Shown here piece by piece: positions 48,601 to 60,600 of a stretch of 64,000 nt of DNA. The position numbers and the translations under genes are program-made. Origin of the DNA: Limnohabitans planktonicus II-D5 (GTDB lineage: Bacteria > Pseudomonadota > Gammaproteobacteria > Burkholderiales > Burkholderiaceae_C); the NCBI RefSeq assembly GCF_001270065.2, contig NZ_LFYT02000016.1:33163-97162 (forward strand). The letters are read 5' to 3'. Positions within the stretch are counted from its first letter, which is position 1. Each line of letters opens with the position of its first letter. The notes beneath the pieces are model-generated. The model saw only the letters and a list, made by a program, of their open reading frames with translations. It had not been told where the DNA came from and did not search any database.

Positions 48601-51600
48601 CGGCCCAGCGAATCGAGTTTGGCCGCAGCCGACTCAGCGGTGATGGTGGCCTCGGACACAAACACGGTGATGAAACCAGCTGCGATGTCGGCGGCTGTGA
48701 GCACCTGGCGGGTGCTGGTGGCGCTGGTGGTGTTCAGGTCAATTTGCGCGCTGCCCCAGCGGAAGTCCACCGCATTGCCCGCCACCGCACCGGTGCCCAG
48801 CAAGCTGAGCTTGACGGTGGTGCCGCCATCGGTGAGTTTTTCAGCGAATTCAATACCGCCTTCCATTTCGCCATAAGCCAGGTCGATGGTGGGTGCCATG
48901 TTCAAAGACACCTCGTTGTCCACCAGCACCTGCTGTTTGTTGTAGACGTTTTGCAGCACCTTGTAGATGGTGGTCACGTTGCTGACGACGGGGTCGCCGT
49001 TGGCATCCATCGTGGTCACGGCTTCGGTCTTTTGCACGGTACCGCTCAGGGCCCAGTCGCCGTCCACACGGGCGTGGTCGGTCAGCACGGTGCCGTCGTC
49101 CAGCGTGGTGGTGCCGCCTTCAATCAGCATCTGGCGGCCGGTGTTGACCGCGCCCCAGCCTGCGGGCGCACCGGTGGTGGTGCCGGTCCAGCCGGTGGTG
49201 GTGTTGAAGACGTTCGAAGAACCCATTTGGTTCACGTCTTTTTCATTGATGATGACCCGGTTGCCACCGCCGGCCAGGTCGATGCGCTCGACGCTGTCGA
49301 TGACGGTGTCGCGCATGGTGCGCAGGTCCAGGGTGATGGCCTGGGTCGGGTCGTCCGAGTTGTCCAGGCGCAAGGTGTCTGTGCCGGTGCCGCCATTCAT
49401 GCGCAGCACCTCTTGGGCGCCACCAGTTTTGCCGATCTGGGCCACGTTGTCGCGGTCGAGCACGAAGACGTCGTTGCCACGGCCGCCATACAGCACGTCG
49501 GCACCGCCTGCGCCCACCAGGGTGTCGTTGCCGTCACCGCCCACCAGCTGGTTGCTGCTGCCGTCGCCGGTCAGCAGGTCTGCATCGGCGGTGCCGATGG
49601 CGTCGCTGTTGTTGGGGTCAAACACCGCGTTGGTGGCTTCGCTCATGCCGCCAAAGACCACATAACTGCGGCCCTTGTCTGAACCCGAGGCATTGTCGGT
49701 GGCGCCTGCGTTGACCACGATGTCGTCAAAGCCATCGCCGTTGATGTCGCCAAAAGACAGCGGCGTTTGCTTGAGTGACTTGCTCAGGTAAGACCAATCG
49801 TCAGCGGTGCTGTTCATCAGGGCCTGCCCCGAAGCCAGCCAGTCGCTAGCGCACGCGCCATTGATGCGGAAACCGCCTTGCTTGTTGGCCAGCTCGCTCA
49901 GGTTGACGGTGTAGGTGCCAGTGCGGCCATACACCACAAACACACTGCCGGAATTGCTGCCGTTGCGGTCTGACAGTGGGGCCGCCACCAGCACATCGGC
50001 CAAGCCGTCGCCGTTGATGTCGCCTGCACCCGACACTGTCCAGCCTGCCCAATCTTGGGTTTTTTCACCTTGGATGGTGAAGCCGCCAACACCCATCTTG
50101 GCGCCCGAGTTCAAGTCGTTGGCCTTGGGTGCAATGTTGCTCAGGAACACCCGGGCACCGTCTGCCTTGCCAAAGACCACAGTGGCTCGGCCGTTGTTGG
50201 TCAGGCCGTTGGAGTCGTTGTACATGCTGCCCAGGATCAGGTCGCCATAGCCGTCGCCGTTGACGTCGCCTGCGGCGGCCACGCTGTAACCGGTCAGGTA
50301 TTGGTCACCGTAGATGGCAAAGCCTGCGGTGCTGGTGCCGCTGGTGATGCTGGACAGGTACAGCGCTTTGGTGTCGGACTTGCCGAACACCACATAGGCC
50401 ATGCCGTTGTTGCTGCCAGTGGTGTCGTTGCGGCCGTTGCCAATGATGAAGTCTTCCAGACCGTCGTTGTTGATGTCACCGGCGCTGGCAATTTGCCAGC
50501 CCTTCAGGGTCTGGCCCGCCACTTTTTCAGCCATGATGGCAAAGCCGCCCGTGCCCACAAAGTCGGTGCGCTTGGAGCCGAAGCTGGGTGCCACGGACGA
50601 GACGTTGACCGCGTTGCCACTGGTCTTGCCGAAGATCACGTATTCGGTGCCCGCGTCGCTGTAGCCCGAATAGGGGTCAGCATAAGGCGCAGACACGATC
50701 AGGTCATCCAGGCCGTCGCCGTTGACGTCTCCGCCGCCGGTGACCGAAAGGCCCAAGTAGTCGTACTTGTTGCGTCCATTGATGACAAAACCTTGCACTG
50801 TGGCTGGTGACGAGGCGGCCACCATGGAGAAGGTCGACAACTCGATGTTGGTTGTGGTTTTGCGGCCAAAAATCACAAATGCCGAACCGGCATCGGCATT
50901 GCCGTTGGGATTGGCATAGGGTGCCGACACAATGAAGTCGGCCAGACCGTCACCGTTGACGTCACCGGCGCGCGATGTGTTGCCCAGTGCATAGGGGTCG
51001 TTGCTGAAGCCTTTGTGGCTCACTGCAAAGCCTTTGGCACCGCCCGCATCGAGTTCAGACAGGCTGATGGTCGCGCCGTCGGTGCGACCAAACACGACCC
51101 AGCCTTTGCCCTGGTTGGTGCCCGCCTGGGTGCCGCTCATGAACACGTCTTCGTAGCCGTCGCCGTTGATGTCGCCCACCACACTGACCGCGCCCACCTT
51201 GGTGTCGGCACCTTCGATGACAAAGCCGTAGACGGCGGTTTCTGGGGCGTTGGCGGTGGTGACACCGTTGAGGTTGAACCAGCCGTCGACCTCAAACTGG
51301 TAGTTGACCGTCAGTTCGCTGGACGGGGCCGAGATGGCGCGGCCACGCTGGATTTGCGCAAACACCGGCACATCGCCCGTGTTTTGCTGGCGAATCACGT
51401 CAAAGGGCACGACCACGTCGACATAGCCATTGGTGATGTCGGTGGCCGTGATTTCATACTCGTCGACCGCCGTGACGCCCCAGGTAACGAGCACCAGGTT
51501 GCCTTCTTTGGCCTCGAGCTCGGCGCCCTTGGCTTCTTGTGGCAACTGCACGCGCACCACGGTGCCGCTGCGGATGACTTCACTGGTGTAGAGCGTGTTG

Positions 51601-54600
51601 TCCACCGTGGTCTTGACGGCTCCGGTGGTTTCGTTGATGGCGTATTTGGCCTCGGCAATACCGTCGATGACGCTGGTGTTGCCAGGTTTGCCCGCCACAT
51701 CCCAAGCAATGTTGCTGATGGTGGGAGTGCTCGGCGTCATGTCGATGCCGATCATGTTGTCGGCCGACTTGGCCAGCAAGGTCGCAGACGGCTGCTTGCT
51801 GGCCAACAGTTCGGTGCGCAATGGCAACTGATCCAGCGCATTGAGGTTGGCCATTTGCGCGCTGACCACCGATTTGGGCACCGCCACGACCAGCTTGCCG
51901 CTTTCGACGTTGCCTTTGGCGTCGATCACCAGGTCTTGAATGGTGTAGCCATTGCCGGTGAAGGTGCCAGAAGCTGCCAGCTCAAACGGTCCATAGACCT
52001 GGGTGCCAAAGTAGAACTTGACGGCGTTGTTGAGCACAGCGCCGGTCATGGCCAGGTCGATCTGGATGTCGATGGTCGAGGTGGGCAGGCCTGCGCGTTC
52101 GGCAGAGCTGATGGCCTGGTCGCCTTGCAGCACGCCGTAGTCCATGTTGACCGGTGGTGCCAGGAAGACGCGGCCTGCGGCGTTGACCAACACTTGCTGC
52201 TTGAGCACCATGTTCTGGATGACGCGGTAGGTGGTGCCGCTGTTTTCAACGGTGCCTGCAAAGAACCAGCGGCCATCGAGGCGCACGTTGTCGGTCTCTG
52301 CCGCGTCGATGAGGATCTGGCGGTTGTTGTTGATGTTGTCCCAACCGGCAGCCAGCGGGATGGCGCCTTTGACGGTGCCGTTGTAGTTGGTCCAGCCCGA
52401 GGTGGTGTTGTAGACGTTGGCGTTGCCCAGCTGGACCACGTCGGTCTCGTTGATGGTCAGGCTGTTGCCGCCCCGGATGTCGATGCGCTCGACGCTGTCG
52501 AGTGCCACGCCTTCCACCGTGCTCAGGTCCAGGGTCAGGCCCGTGCCGTCGAGCTTGAGGGTGTCCAGACCCGTGCCGCCGTTGATGCGGGTGATGGCCT
52601 GGCTGGTGCCCGAGGCACCGAGTTTGGCCAAGTTGTCGGCGTTGAGTACAAAGGTGTCGTTGCCACGGCCGCCGTACATGACGTCGGCACCGCCGCCACC
52701 GATCAGGGTGTCGTTGCCGTTGCCGCCCACCAGCTGGTTGTTGCCGGTGGTGCCTGTCAGGGTGTCGTTGCCTGCGGTGCCGATGGCGTCGCCTTCAGCC
52801 GCCTTGAACACGCCCACGGTGGCTTCGCACATGCCGCCGTAGATGACGTACATCTTGCCCATGTCTTTGCCGTTGACGTTGTCGGCAATGGTGGAGCCCA
52901 TCAGCAGGTCGTCAAAACCGTCGCCGTTGATATCGCCATAGGACAAGGTGTTGGCGATTTCCCAGTACTTGACGTAAGTGCCGTTGTAGCCCAGGAAGTC
53001 GCCTGCGCATTCACCCCGAATGATGAAGCCGCTCTTGTGGATGTCGCACAGGTTGATCTGGGTGGTGTCGGTTTTGCCATAGACCACATAGACCGCGCCT
53101 GAGTCGGTGCCGATGGGGTTCAAGCGGTCGTCATAGGGTGCAGCCACCATCATGTCGGCCAGGCCGTCGCCGTTCAGGTCGCCTGCACCCCAGACGGCCA
53201 TGCCGGCGTTGTCATTTGTCGATGCGCCCAACAAGGCAAAGCCACCCTGGCCTTGCATGGTGGCTGTCAGGTCGCCCTTGAGTGGGCCCAGATTGCTGGT
53301 CTGCACATTGCCGCCACCACTCTTGCCAAAAACAAGGTATGACTTGCCGATGTTGTCGTTGCCGTTCGAGTCGGCGCTGAAGGAGCCGACGATCAGGTCG
53401 TCGTAGCCGTCACCGTTGATATCGCCTGCGCTGGCCACGCTGACACCCACGTAGTTGCCCGAAGCGGCGCTAACGCCCAGGATTGCAAAGCCCTGCGTGC
53501 TGGTACCCGACGTGATCTTGTCGATGCGCAGAGCCGAGGTGTCGGTCTTGCCGTACACCACATAGGCAGCGCCGTTTTCGAGCAGCCCGTTGGACGTGGC
53601 GTCTGCCCTTGGCGCGCCGATGATCACGTCGTCCAGGCCGTCACCGTTGACGTCGCCTGCGCTGGCCACCGACCAGCCCTGGTAGTTGTTGCCGGATTTG
53701 GTGCTGCCCACAATGGCGTAGCCGCCGGTGCCCATGAAGGCGTCGATGCGCCCGGCGCTGTCATTGTTTTTCGGGGCGATGCTGCTCAACTCAAAGGCGG
53801 TGCCACTTGTTTTGCCAAAGACGACATAGGTTTTGCCGTTGTTGGTGGCGCCTTTGGTGTCGGCATAAGCGGCGCTGACGATCAGGTCGTCCAGGCCATC
53901 GCCGTTGATGTCGCCACCACCGCCCACGGCCACACCGGCAATGTCCGAGCTATATTGGGCGTTGATCGAGAAGCCCACGGTGCTGCTTTGCGCACCCGAG
54001 ATGTTCATGTCGTTGAGGTTGACGGCTGCGGTGTTGGTCTTGCCGAAGATCACATAGGCTCGGCCTGCATTGTCCTTGCCCTTGAAGTGTTCGAGTGGGT
54101 CGCCCACCACGAAGTCGGCCAGGCCGTCGCCGTTGACGTCGCCCGCTGCTGCGGCCACGCCCAGACCATAAGGCGAGTCACCGCCCGCGATGCCGCTGCC
54201 GCTGGTGCCCAAGGGGTTGTTGACGACAAAGCCGCCCACGCCGTTTTCCACCGCTTGCAGGTTGATGGCGCCGGGGTTGGACGCCCCGAAAACCACCCAG
54301 CCACGGCCCTGGTCTTTGCCGCCGGTGTCGTCATAGGCTGCGCCGATGTACATGTCTTCGTAGCCGTCGCCGTTGACGTCGCCAATGGCCACGATGGTGC
54401 CCATGCGGCCGGCTGTGCCAGTGATGGCCACGCCGTAGGTGGGGTTGACCGGGGCGTTGCCGGTGCCTGCACCGGTTTCGAACCAGTTGTCGATTTCAAA
54501 GCGGTAGTCGATGGTGACCAGCGGGCTCACGGCAGAGCTGTAGTTGCCGCGCTGCAGCTGAGCCGACACGGTGATCAGGCCGGGCTCTTGGCTGCGGATG

Positions 54601-57600
54601 GTGTCAAAGCCGACCACAAAGTCCACATAGCCGTTGCTGATGTCAGCGGCTGTCAGGGTGTAGGTGGGGGTCTTGACGCTGCCCCAGTTGAGCAGCAGCT
54701 GGTCGCCAGACTGGGCCACGAGTTCGTCGCTGGTGCCGCTGGTGCCGGTGAAGTTGTAAGGCAGCTGCACACGCACCGGGGTGCCTGCGCGGATGACTTC
54801 CCAGGTGGCCAGGGTGTTGTCCAGCACGGTGGTGACCGAGCCGTCGTTGGGCTCGACCGCATAGACGGCTTCGGGCACCGCGCCCACATCGCCGCTGGCG
54901 GCGCTGGCCAGCGTGGGTGTCCAGGCCTTGGCGCCCACAGCAAACACCGGGGGTGTCATGGGGCGGGCGACGTTGGTCACGGCCACGTCGGTCAGGCTGG
55001 CGGCGTCGTTGCCTGCCGCGTCCTGGATGGCGGCCACGTCATCGGCGCTGGTGGCGTCGGTGTAGCTGAGCTTGACGGTCTGGCCGGTGAGGTTGGCGCC
55101 AGTGTCTCCAGTGCGGGGGCCGATGATTTGGTGGGTCAGGGTGAGGGTGACGGTCTTGTCGGCGTTGACGGTGACGGCGGTCACGGTGTTGGCCACGCCA
55201 TCGACCAGCACCTTGAAGCCTGCGGCCAGCGGGGCCTTGGCCACGTCCAGCGCCTGGTCGTAGGTGAGGATCAGGCTGTAGCCATCTTGGCTGGTGGTGG
55301 CGCTCACAAAGGTGGGCGCGATGGTGTCGACGTTGGCCGTGGCCGCTGCCGAGACGCTGCCCACGGCGGTGGTGCCGTCGGCCTGGAACAGTTGCGCCGT
55401 GACATTCAAATTGCTGACTTCCTTGTTGGCCAAGGAGGCGGCAGGCACGGTGATGCTGGCGGTGCCCGCGCTCACGTCGGCGGCAGTCAGGGTGTAGCTG
55501 ATGACTTCGGTGCCCCAGTTGAGCTTGAGCACCTGGCCCACTTGCGGGGCGCTGCCTGCGATGTTGACCACCACGGGCGAGCCGTTGAGCGATTCGCTTT
55601 GGTTGATCACGTTGGCAGAGTTGGCGGCCGACTCGGGGATGGACGAGATGGCCAGCGGCCCGGCGATGATGACTTCACCGGTGCTGATGTCGGTGCGAGC
55701 GACGCCCGAGGCGGTGGCCGTGACGTCGACGCTGTAGGTGGCGCCTGCGATCAAGGGTGTGCCAAAGGCGGTGTTGCCGTCCAGGCTCCAGGTGCCGTCG
55801 GTGCTGTTGTAGCTCAGACCCGCTGGCGAGCTGGTGCCGCCCACGGTGAGGACAAAGGTGCCTTTGTTGCCGCCGTTGCTGTCTTTGACGGTGACGCTCA
55901 GGGTGTCGCCGTTGGCCAGCATCAAGGGGGTGCCGGGGTTGTTCGGGTCGATCTTCTTGGCCGCACCGGTGATGGTGGGCGTGAGGTCGCTGGTGACCTG
56001 GTTATTCACGGTGGGCACATCAGCCGGGGCGATGTTGACGTCGAGCTTGTTGTTGGTGTCGGGCGTGGCGGCCACACCGGCCACGCTGCTGACGCTGGCG
56101 CTCACGGGGTAGCTGGCGCCGTGGTTGAGCAGCTTGGCGTCGGCTTCGGGCACGGTGAAGGACCAGCTGCCGTCGGCTGTCACGGTGATGTCGCTGTAGG
56201 ACTTGCCGTTGAGCGTGACGGTGACTTTCTGGCCGACCGCAAAGGTGCTGGTGCCCGAGATGACGGGCAGCGTGGCCACGCTGGTGGCGGGCACATAGGC
56301 ACCGTTGGCGTCGTAGGTGCCTGCACCGCGTTCGGCGGCGTTGAACAGACCGGCCAGGGCGGTGCTGTCGTTGACGGCGTCACCGGCGATGCTGGTGATG
56401 GCAATCGTGGGCTTGTCGGTGTTGACGTTGATGTTCTTGACCGGGCTGGCGTCGCTGATGTTGCCTGCGATGTCTTCGAGCTGGATGCTCACGGTGTGCG
56501 GGCCGCTGGTCAAAGGCGTGACCGGGGTGACGGTGCCGGTGACCGGGTCGTAAGTGGAGGCCACGGCCACACCGTCGACCAGCATGACGACTTTGGCCAC
56601 GCCGTTGGCGTCGGGCAAGCCGGTGCCTGCGGGCAGCACGTTCAGGCTGAAGCTGGGGGTGGTGTCGCTGGTCACGCCGTCGGTCTGGCTGCTGCCCAGG
56701 TCGGAATCGGCCGTCATGGTGGGCGCTGTCGGTGTGCCGGGCTTGACGATGTCAATGACCACATCGAGTGCGGGGCTGGCCGCGCTTTCGGCACCGGTGC
56801 TGGTGACGTAGCTGTAGGTGATGACGTGTTTGCCATCGGACACAGCGGCGGTAGGCGTGATGCTGCCGGTGGCCGCATCGTAGGTGGCCGCAGTCTTGAC
56901 GCCGTCGATATACAGGAAGACGTTGGCCACCGTGGACGGCATGGCCGTGGCACCGGTGGGCAGCACGCTGAAGGTGGGCGTGTTGTCGTAGGTGTTGTCG
57001 TCGCTGGTGCTGACACCGGCAGAGTCGCTGGCGGTGGCCAGGTCTGGCGGGTTCAAAGGCGCGGCAGGGGCCGAGCTGTCGACGACCACGGTGACGATGG
57101 CGCTTGGGGCGCTGATGTTGCCGGCCAGGTCCACAAAGGCGTAGCTCAGTTCCACCGAGCCGTTGGGCAGCGGGCTGTTGGGCGTCAGGGTGCGGTTGAC
57201 AGCGTCGTAGGTGGCCGCGATCTTCACGCCGTTGGCGTACAGGATGACGCCGGTGACGCCTGCCGGGAAGGCGGCGATGTCCAGCGTGGGTGTGGTGTCG
57301 CTGGTGATGCCGTCACCCAAGGTGCCGGTGTCGCTGGCCGCGTTGAGTGTGGGCAGCGCAGGCTGGGCCGGGGCGATGGTGTCGATGGTGACGGGCAGCT
57401 CGGGGCTTTGGGCACCGATCAGGCCTTTGGCATCCTCATAGGCGTAGGTGATTTTGGCCACGGCATTGGGCAACGGCGTGGTGGGCGTGAGCGTGTTGGT
57501 GGCGGCGTCGTAGGTGGCTGCCACTTTGACGCCGTCCACATACAGCACCGCTTTGACCGAGCCTGCGGGCAGCGCAGCCAGGGTGAAGGTGGGCGTGGTG

Positions 57601-60600
57601 TCGTTGGTGTAGTCGTCGGTGGCGAAGTCGCCGCTGTCGCTGGCCGCCACCAAATCGGGCGGGGTCAGCGGTGCAGCGGGTGGCGTGGGGGCCTTGATGG
57701 TCAGCTCGGTGCTGGTGGCGTCGGTGCTGGCGTTGCCTGAGGCGTCGGTGACCACAGCCGTGACCGAGTAGGTCTGGCCGTCCACCAGTGCTGCCAGGGT
57801 GCCCGAGACGGGAACAGCCGCACCAGAGCCGTTGAGCTGCAGCGTCCACTGGCCTGAGTTGTCGGGCTTGACTTCGTAGGTGGCGCCGTTGACGGTGACG
57901 GTCATGACCTCACCGGGTGGCAGCGCCTTGGTGCCTGCAGAGCCTGTCAGGATGATGGTCGCGCTGGCTTCGGTGACTTGGCTGACCACCGTGGGCAGGT
58001 CTGGCGCTGTGGTGTCAATCGTCACAGGCAGCGGCGCGGGCACGCTGGTCTGGCCTGTGGGGTTGGTCTGCGTCATCGAGTAGTTGTTCAGGCCTTCAGG
58101 CTGGTCGGTCGTGGGCGTGACGCTCCACTTGCCTGATGCGTCGACCACGGCGGTGCCCACCACTTCACCCGCTGGGTTCTTGATGGTGATGGTGTGGCCG
58201 GGGGTGCCGGTGCCGCTGAGTGTGGGGGTCTTGTCGCTGGTGGTGCTGTCGCCTTTGACGCCCGAATCGCTGGTCGGGTCGAGCACGCCGGTGGGCGCTG
58301 CGGGTGCAGGCGGTGTGGCGGCGTTGATGGTCAGCTCGGTGCTGGTGGCGTCGGTGCTGGCGTTGCCAGCGGCGTCGGTGACCACAGCGGTGACCGAGTA
58401 GGTTTGGCCGTCGACCAATGCACCCAGGGTGCCGGATGCGGGTGTGGCCGCGCCGGTGCCCGCAATCGGCAGGGTCCAGTTGCCAGAGGCGTCCGGCGTG
58501 ACGTTGTAAGTGGCCCCGTTGACGGTGACCACCAGGGTTTCGCCAGCGGCAAGCGTTGCAGCGCCGATGGTGCCGGTCAGCACCACGGTTGCTGCGCTGG
58601 TGGTTTGGCTGACCACGGTGGGCACAGCTGGCGGTGTGCTGTCGATGGTGACAGGCAACGGTGCAGGCACGCTGGTCTGGCCTGTGGGGTTGGTCTGCGT
58701 CATCGAGTAGTTGTTCAGGCCTTCAGGCTGGTCGGTCGTGGGCGTGACGCTCCACTTGCCTGATGCGTCGACCACGGCGGTGCCCACCACTTCACCCGCT
58801 GGGTTCTTGATGGTGATGGTGTTGCCGGGGGTGCCGGTGCCGCTGAGCGTGGGGGTCTTGTCGCTGGTGGTGCTGTCGCCTTTGACGCCCGAATCGCTGG
58901 TCGGGTCGAGCACGCCCGTGGGCGCTGCGGGTGCAGGCGGTGTGGCGGCGTTGATGGTCAGCTCGGTGCTGGTGGCGTCGGTGCTGGCGTTGCCTGAGGC
59001 GTCGGTGACCACGGCTGTGACGGAGTAAGTCTGGCCGTCAACCAATGCACCCAAGGTGCCGGATGCGGGTGTGGCCGCGCCGGTGCCCGCAATCGGCAGG
59101 GTCCAGTTGCCAGAGGCGTCCGGCGTGACGTTGTAAGTGGCCCCGTTGACGGTGACCACCAGGGTTTCGCCAGCGGCAAGCGTTGCAGCGCCGATGGTGC
59201 CGGTCAGCACCACGGTTGCTGCGCTGGTGGTTTGGCTGACCACGGTGGGCACAGCTGGCGGTGTGCTGTCGATGGTCACAGGCAACGGTGCAGGCACGCT
59301 GGTCTGGCCTGTGGGGTTGGTCTGCGTCATCGAGTAGTTGTTCAGGCCTTCAGGCTGGTCGGTCGTGGGCGTGACGCTCCACTTGCCTGATGCGTCGACC
59401 AAGGCGGTGCCCACCACCTCACCCGCTGGGTTCTTGATGGTGATGGTGTGGCCGGGGGTGCCGGTGCCGCTCAGTGTGGGGGTCTTGTCGCTGGTGGTGC
59501 TGTCGCCTTTGACGCCCGAATCGCTGGTCGGGTCGAGCACGCCGGTGGGCGCTGCGGGTGCAGGCGGTGTGGCGGCGTTGATGGTCAGCTCGGTGCTGGT
59601 GGCGTCGGTGCTGGCGTTGCCTGAGGCGTCGGTGACCACAGCAGTGACGGAGTATTTCTGGCCGTCCACCAGTGCCGCCAAGGTGCCGGATGCGGGTGTG
59701 ACCGCGCCTGCGCCTGTGATGGGCAGGCTCCAGTTGCCGGTGGCGTCAGGTGTGACGTTGTAGGTCGCCCCGTTGACGGTGACCACCAGGGTTTCGCCAG
59801 CGGCAAGCGTTGCAGCGCCGATGGTGCCGGTCAGCACCACCGTGGTGGCGTTGCTGGTCTGGCTGACCACGGTGGGCACAGCAGGCGGTGTGCTGTCGAT
59901 GGTCACAGGCAAGGGCGCGGGCACGCTGGTCTGGCCTGTGGGGTTGGTCTGCGTCATCGAGTAGTTGTTCAGGCCTTCAGGCTGGTCGGTCGTGGGCGTG
60001 ATGCTCCACTTGCCAGCCGCGTCGACCACGGCGGTGCCCACCACCTCACCCGCTGGGTTCTTGATGGTGATGGTGTTGCCGGGGGTGCCGGTGCCGCTCA
60101 GTGTGGGGGTCTTGTCGCTGGTGGTGCTGTCGCCTTTGACGCCCGAATCGCTGGTCGGGTCGAGCACGCCGGTGGGCGCTGCGGGTGCAGGTGGCGTGGC
60201 GGCGTTGATGGTCAGCTCGGTGCTGGTGGCGTCGGTGCTGGCGTTGCCAGCGGCGTCGGTGACCACAGCGGTGACCGAGTAGGTTTGGCCGTCGACCAAT
60301 GCACCCAGGGTGCCGGATGCGGGTGTGGCCGCGCCGGTACCGGCAATCGGCAGGGTCCAGTTGCCAGAGGCGTCCGGCGTGACGTTGTAAGTGGCCCCGT
60401 TGACGGTGACCACCAGGGTTTCGCCAGCGGCAAGCGTTGCAGCGCCGATGGTGCCGGTCAGCACCACGGTTGCTGCGCTGGTGGTTTGGCTGACCACGGT
60501 GGGCACAGCAGGCGGTGTGCTGTCGATGGTCACAGGCAAGGGCGCGGGCACGCTGGTCTGGCCTGTGGGGTTGGTCTCCGTCATGCTGTAGTTGTTCAGG

